NCBI GenBank assembly: GCA_037446575.1
Contig: JBBIII010000018.1
Span: 1 to 35,288 of the forward strand
DNA from: JBBIII01 sp037446575
GTDB taxonomy: Bacteria > Bacteroidota > Ignavibacteria > UBA10030
DNA length: 35,288 nt
Direction of reading: 5' to 3'
Under the pieces are notes generated by a model. It had not been told where the DNA came from and ran no database searches. It saw nothing but the letters and a program-made list of their open reading frames with translations. The position numbers and the translations under genes are program-made. Shown piece after piece: positions 33,857-35,288 of the stretch. Each line of letters opens with the position of its first letter. Within the stretch, counting starts at the first letter, position 1.

Positions 33857-34292
33857 CCAAAATATCGTAGATATTTTGCTTGTTGAAGACAATCCGCGCG
33901 ATACGGAATTGACTATACGCGCGCTTAAAAAGCATAACATAACTAACCGCCTTATTGTGCTTGAGGATGGAGCTGAAGCGCTTGATTTTGTTTTTTGTCG
34001 TGGAAAATATGCAGATAGAGAAATCTCCAACACTCCTAAAGTTATATTGCTCGATTTGAAACTTCCGAAAGTGAATGGATTGGAGGCTTTAAAAGCGATC
34101 AAGTCGGACGATAGAACAAAAAAAATTCCTGTAGTAATGGTTACTTCATCCAAACAAGATCCGGATATTAAGAAAGCTTATGAGTACGGCGCGAACAGCT
34201 ACGTAGTGAAACCGGTCGACTTCAATACTTTTGTCGAAGCAATGAGTCATCTTGGCTTATATTGGCTGTTAGTTAATCAATCGCCTAAATAA
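33849..34292 (+). CDS. Single-domain Rcp1-like response regulator
   Basis: A 147-residue stand-alone receiver. The acidic pocket is E13/D14, the phosphorylation site is D69 (VILLDLKLPKVNG), and T99 (VVMVTSS) and K121 (VVKPVD) complete the active site. The insertion around residues 45-65 (FVFCRGKYADREISNTP) is typical of Rcp1, the partner of cyanobacterial phytochrome kinases; the adjacent kinases carry a phytochrome-like HisKA/ATPase core, consistent with this. No output domain is present, so it acts through protein contacts or passes phosphate on. Its ATG overlaps the propeller kinase stop by 8 bases, so translation is coupled. Confidence 0.92.
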   Translation: MNNQNIVDILLVEDNPRDTELTIRALKKHNITNRLIVLEDGAEALDFVFCRGKYADREISNTPKVILLDLKLPKVNGLEALKAIKSDDRTKKIPVVMVTSSKQDPDIKKAYEYGANSYVVKPVDFNTFVEAMSHLGLYWLLVNQSPK

Positions 34293-34328
34293 GAAATATA
34301 TAATTGCATTTTCTTTAGGATAGAACAA

Positions 34329-35288
34329 ATGGAATATCGCACGCTTGGAAAAACTGGTTGGAACATATCAGCCATCAGCTTTGGGGCTTGGGCAATAGGA
34401 AGCTTATGGGGAACTGTGAGCGATAGCGATTCTCTTGCTGCGCTTCGCAAAGCTTTGGATATGGGCGTTAACTTTTTCGATACTGCGGATGTTTATGGAG
34501 ATGGAAGGAGTGAGCGGCTTTTAGCTCAATTAAGACATGAACGAAAAGAGAATTTCTATATTGCAACTAAAGCCGGAAGAAAATTAAATCCGCACATTGC
34601 AGGCGGTTATAACAGGAAAAATCTTACAGAATTTATTGAATGTAGTCTGAAGAATCTAAACACCGATACAATTGACTTGCTTCAGCTCCATTGTCCGCCT
34701 ACGGTTGTATATTATATGCCGGAAGTTTTTGGAATTTTAGATGACCTGGTACAAATTGGTAAAATTAGATATTATGGAGTAAGCGTAGAAAAAGTTGAAG
34801 AAGCATTAAAAGCAATTGAATATCCGAATGTTCAATCGGTTCAAATCATTTATAACATATTTCGCCAGCGTCCTGCTGATTTATTCTTTAAAGAAGCGCA
34901 GAGAAAAAAAGTCGGTATTCTTGCCCGCCTTCCGCTTTCTTCTGGAATGTTAACAGGGAAAATGACCAAGCAGTCAACATTTGAAAAAGATGATCATAGA
35001 TCGTTCAATAGAAATGGGGAAGCATTTGATAGGGGCGAAACTTTTTCGGGCGTAGATTATAATTTAGCTTTAGAAGTTGTTGAACAACTGCGGCATTTAG
35101 TTCCTGCTGGAATGACTATGACACAATTTGCGCTTAGATGGATTTTGATGAATGAAGCAGTAACCTGTGCAATTCCAGGAGCCAAAAATCCGAAGCAAGT
35201 TGAGGAAAATGTCGCATCTGCTAATTTTTCACCCATTAATGATTCGATTATGAAAAAGATAGAAGAGATTTATAATTCACGCATTCGC
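34329..35288 (+). CDS. Aldo/keto reductase, cut by the window end
   Basis: A 320-residue fragment, open at the window end. The AKR catalytic set is complete: D51 and Y56 in FDTADVYGDG, K81 in IATKAGRK and H121 in LLQLHCPP. The fold start is YRTLGKTGWNISAISFGAW, and the C-terminal NADPH-binding segment CAIPGAKNPKQVEENV is present. Members reduce aldehydes or ketones with NADPH; this branch resembles general stress/L-glyceraldehyde-type reductases and the substrate is not known. The family is usually 320-330 residues long, so only a few residues are missing. The start is an ATG with TAGGA 9 bases upstream. It follows the Rcp1-like gene by 36 bases, with no terminator, and could be on the same transcript. 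Confidence 0.88.
   Translation, partial: MEYRTLGKTGWNISAISFGAWAIGSLWGTVSDSDSLAALRKALDMGVNFFDTADVYGDGRSERLLAQLRHERKENFYIATKAGRKLNPHIAGGYNRKNLTEFIECSLKNLNTDTIDLLQLHCPPTVVYYMPEVFGILDDLVQIGKIRYYGVSVEKVEEALKAIEYPNVQSVQIIYNIFRQRPADLFFKEAQRKKVGILARLPLSSGMLTGKMTKQSTFEKDDHRSFNRNGEAFDRGETFSGVDYNLALEVVEQLRHLVPAGMTMTQFALRWILMNEAVTCAIPGAKNPKQVEENVASANFSPINDSIMKKIEEIYNSRIR

Overview
AT-rich bacterial chromosome segment (by eye well under 45% GC) carried on a scaffold with three 100-base N placeholders (13501-13600, 20325-20424, 32366-32465). The gene content fits the Bacteroidota/Ignavibacteria (FCB) group: a 40-residue bTHX ribosomal protein, a DUF3078 protein, an SDR-type L-threonine dehydrogenase, a periplasmic propeller / Y_Y_Y histidine kinase, and secreted peptidases with Sec or lipoprotein signals. 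Ignavibacteria is the best guess, but it is inferred from family content and not proven. No rRNA, tRNA, CRISPR array, integrase, transposase or phage gene was seen.

Layout. 1-4331 holds a DinB-like protein, bTHX, an LhgO-like FAD oxidoreductase, a phosphofructokinase with pyrophosphate-type residues, and a threonine-dehydrogenase-like SDR. 4423-5462 is an orphan receiver protein, a small zinc-ribbon protein, and a decayed copy of the receiver protein's tail. 5716-10978 is a catabolic stretch on the minus strand: M2-like dipeptidase lipoprotein, secreted M28 peptidase, aromatic-amino-acid-type PLP decarboxylase and a DUF4440-like protein. A MITE-like 154-bp inverted-repeat element (11004-11157) follows, then a C_GCAxxG_C_C redox protein. 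11677-14661 is an envelope-sensing operon on the minus strand: DUF5668 membrane protein, LiaF-like protein, [gap], LytS-type kinase, LytTR regulator.

14807-17635 holds a small outer-membrane-like protein, a DinB remnant, a VapC-type PIN toxin with an overlapping 58-residue partner, a voltage-gated K+ channel and a second DinB protein. 17713-20216 encodes ammonia-forming nitrite reduction (nrfH-nrfA) next to a MocA-like nucleotidyltransferase. A secreted M3/PepF oligopeptidase runs into a gap at 20425. From 22573 the genes are on the plus strand: aroQ, methyltransferase, HAD hydrolase, acpS and an OmpR-type regulator form one tight run, followed by an OmpA-like protein, MscL and a DUF3078 protein.

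The last 7.5 kb is a signalling cluster: a FIST-domain protein, a triple-PAS histidine kinase, a propeller/Y_Y_Y histidine kinase (interrupted by a gap within its repeats), and a single-domain Rcp1-like response regulator. An aldo/keto reductase is cut by the window end. The two kinases carry closely related catalytic cores, one behind cytosolic PAS domains and one behind a periplasmic propeller, and only one stand-alone receiver protein follows them. This suggests two inputs converging on one regulator and is the most interesting system here.

The overall picture is a peptide-degrading heterotroph able to reduce nitrite to ammonium, with strong investment in envelope sensing and two-component signalling. 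The only stretch above 300 bases without an intact gene is 15260-15594, which contains the DinB remnant (15385-15501) and nothing else recognisable.
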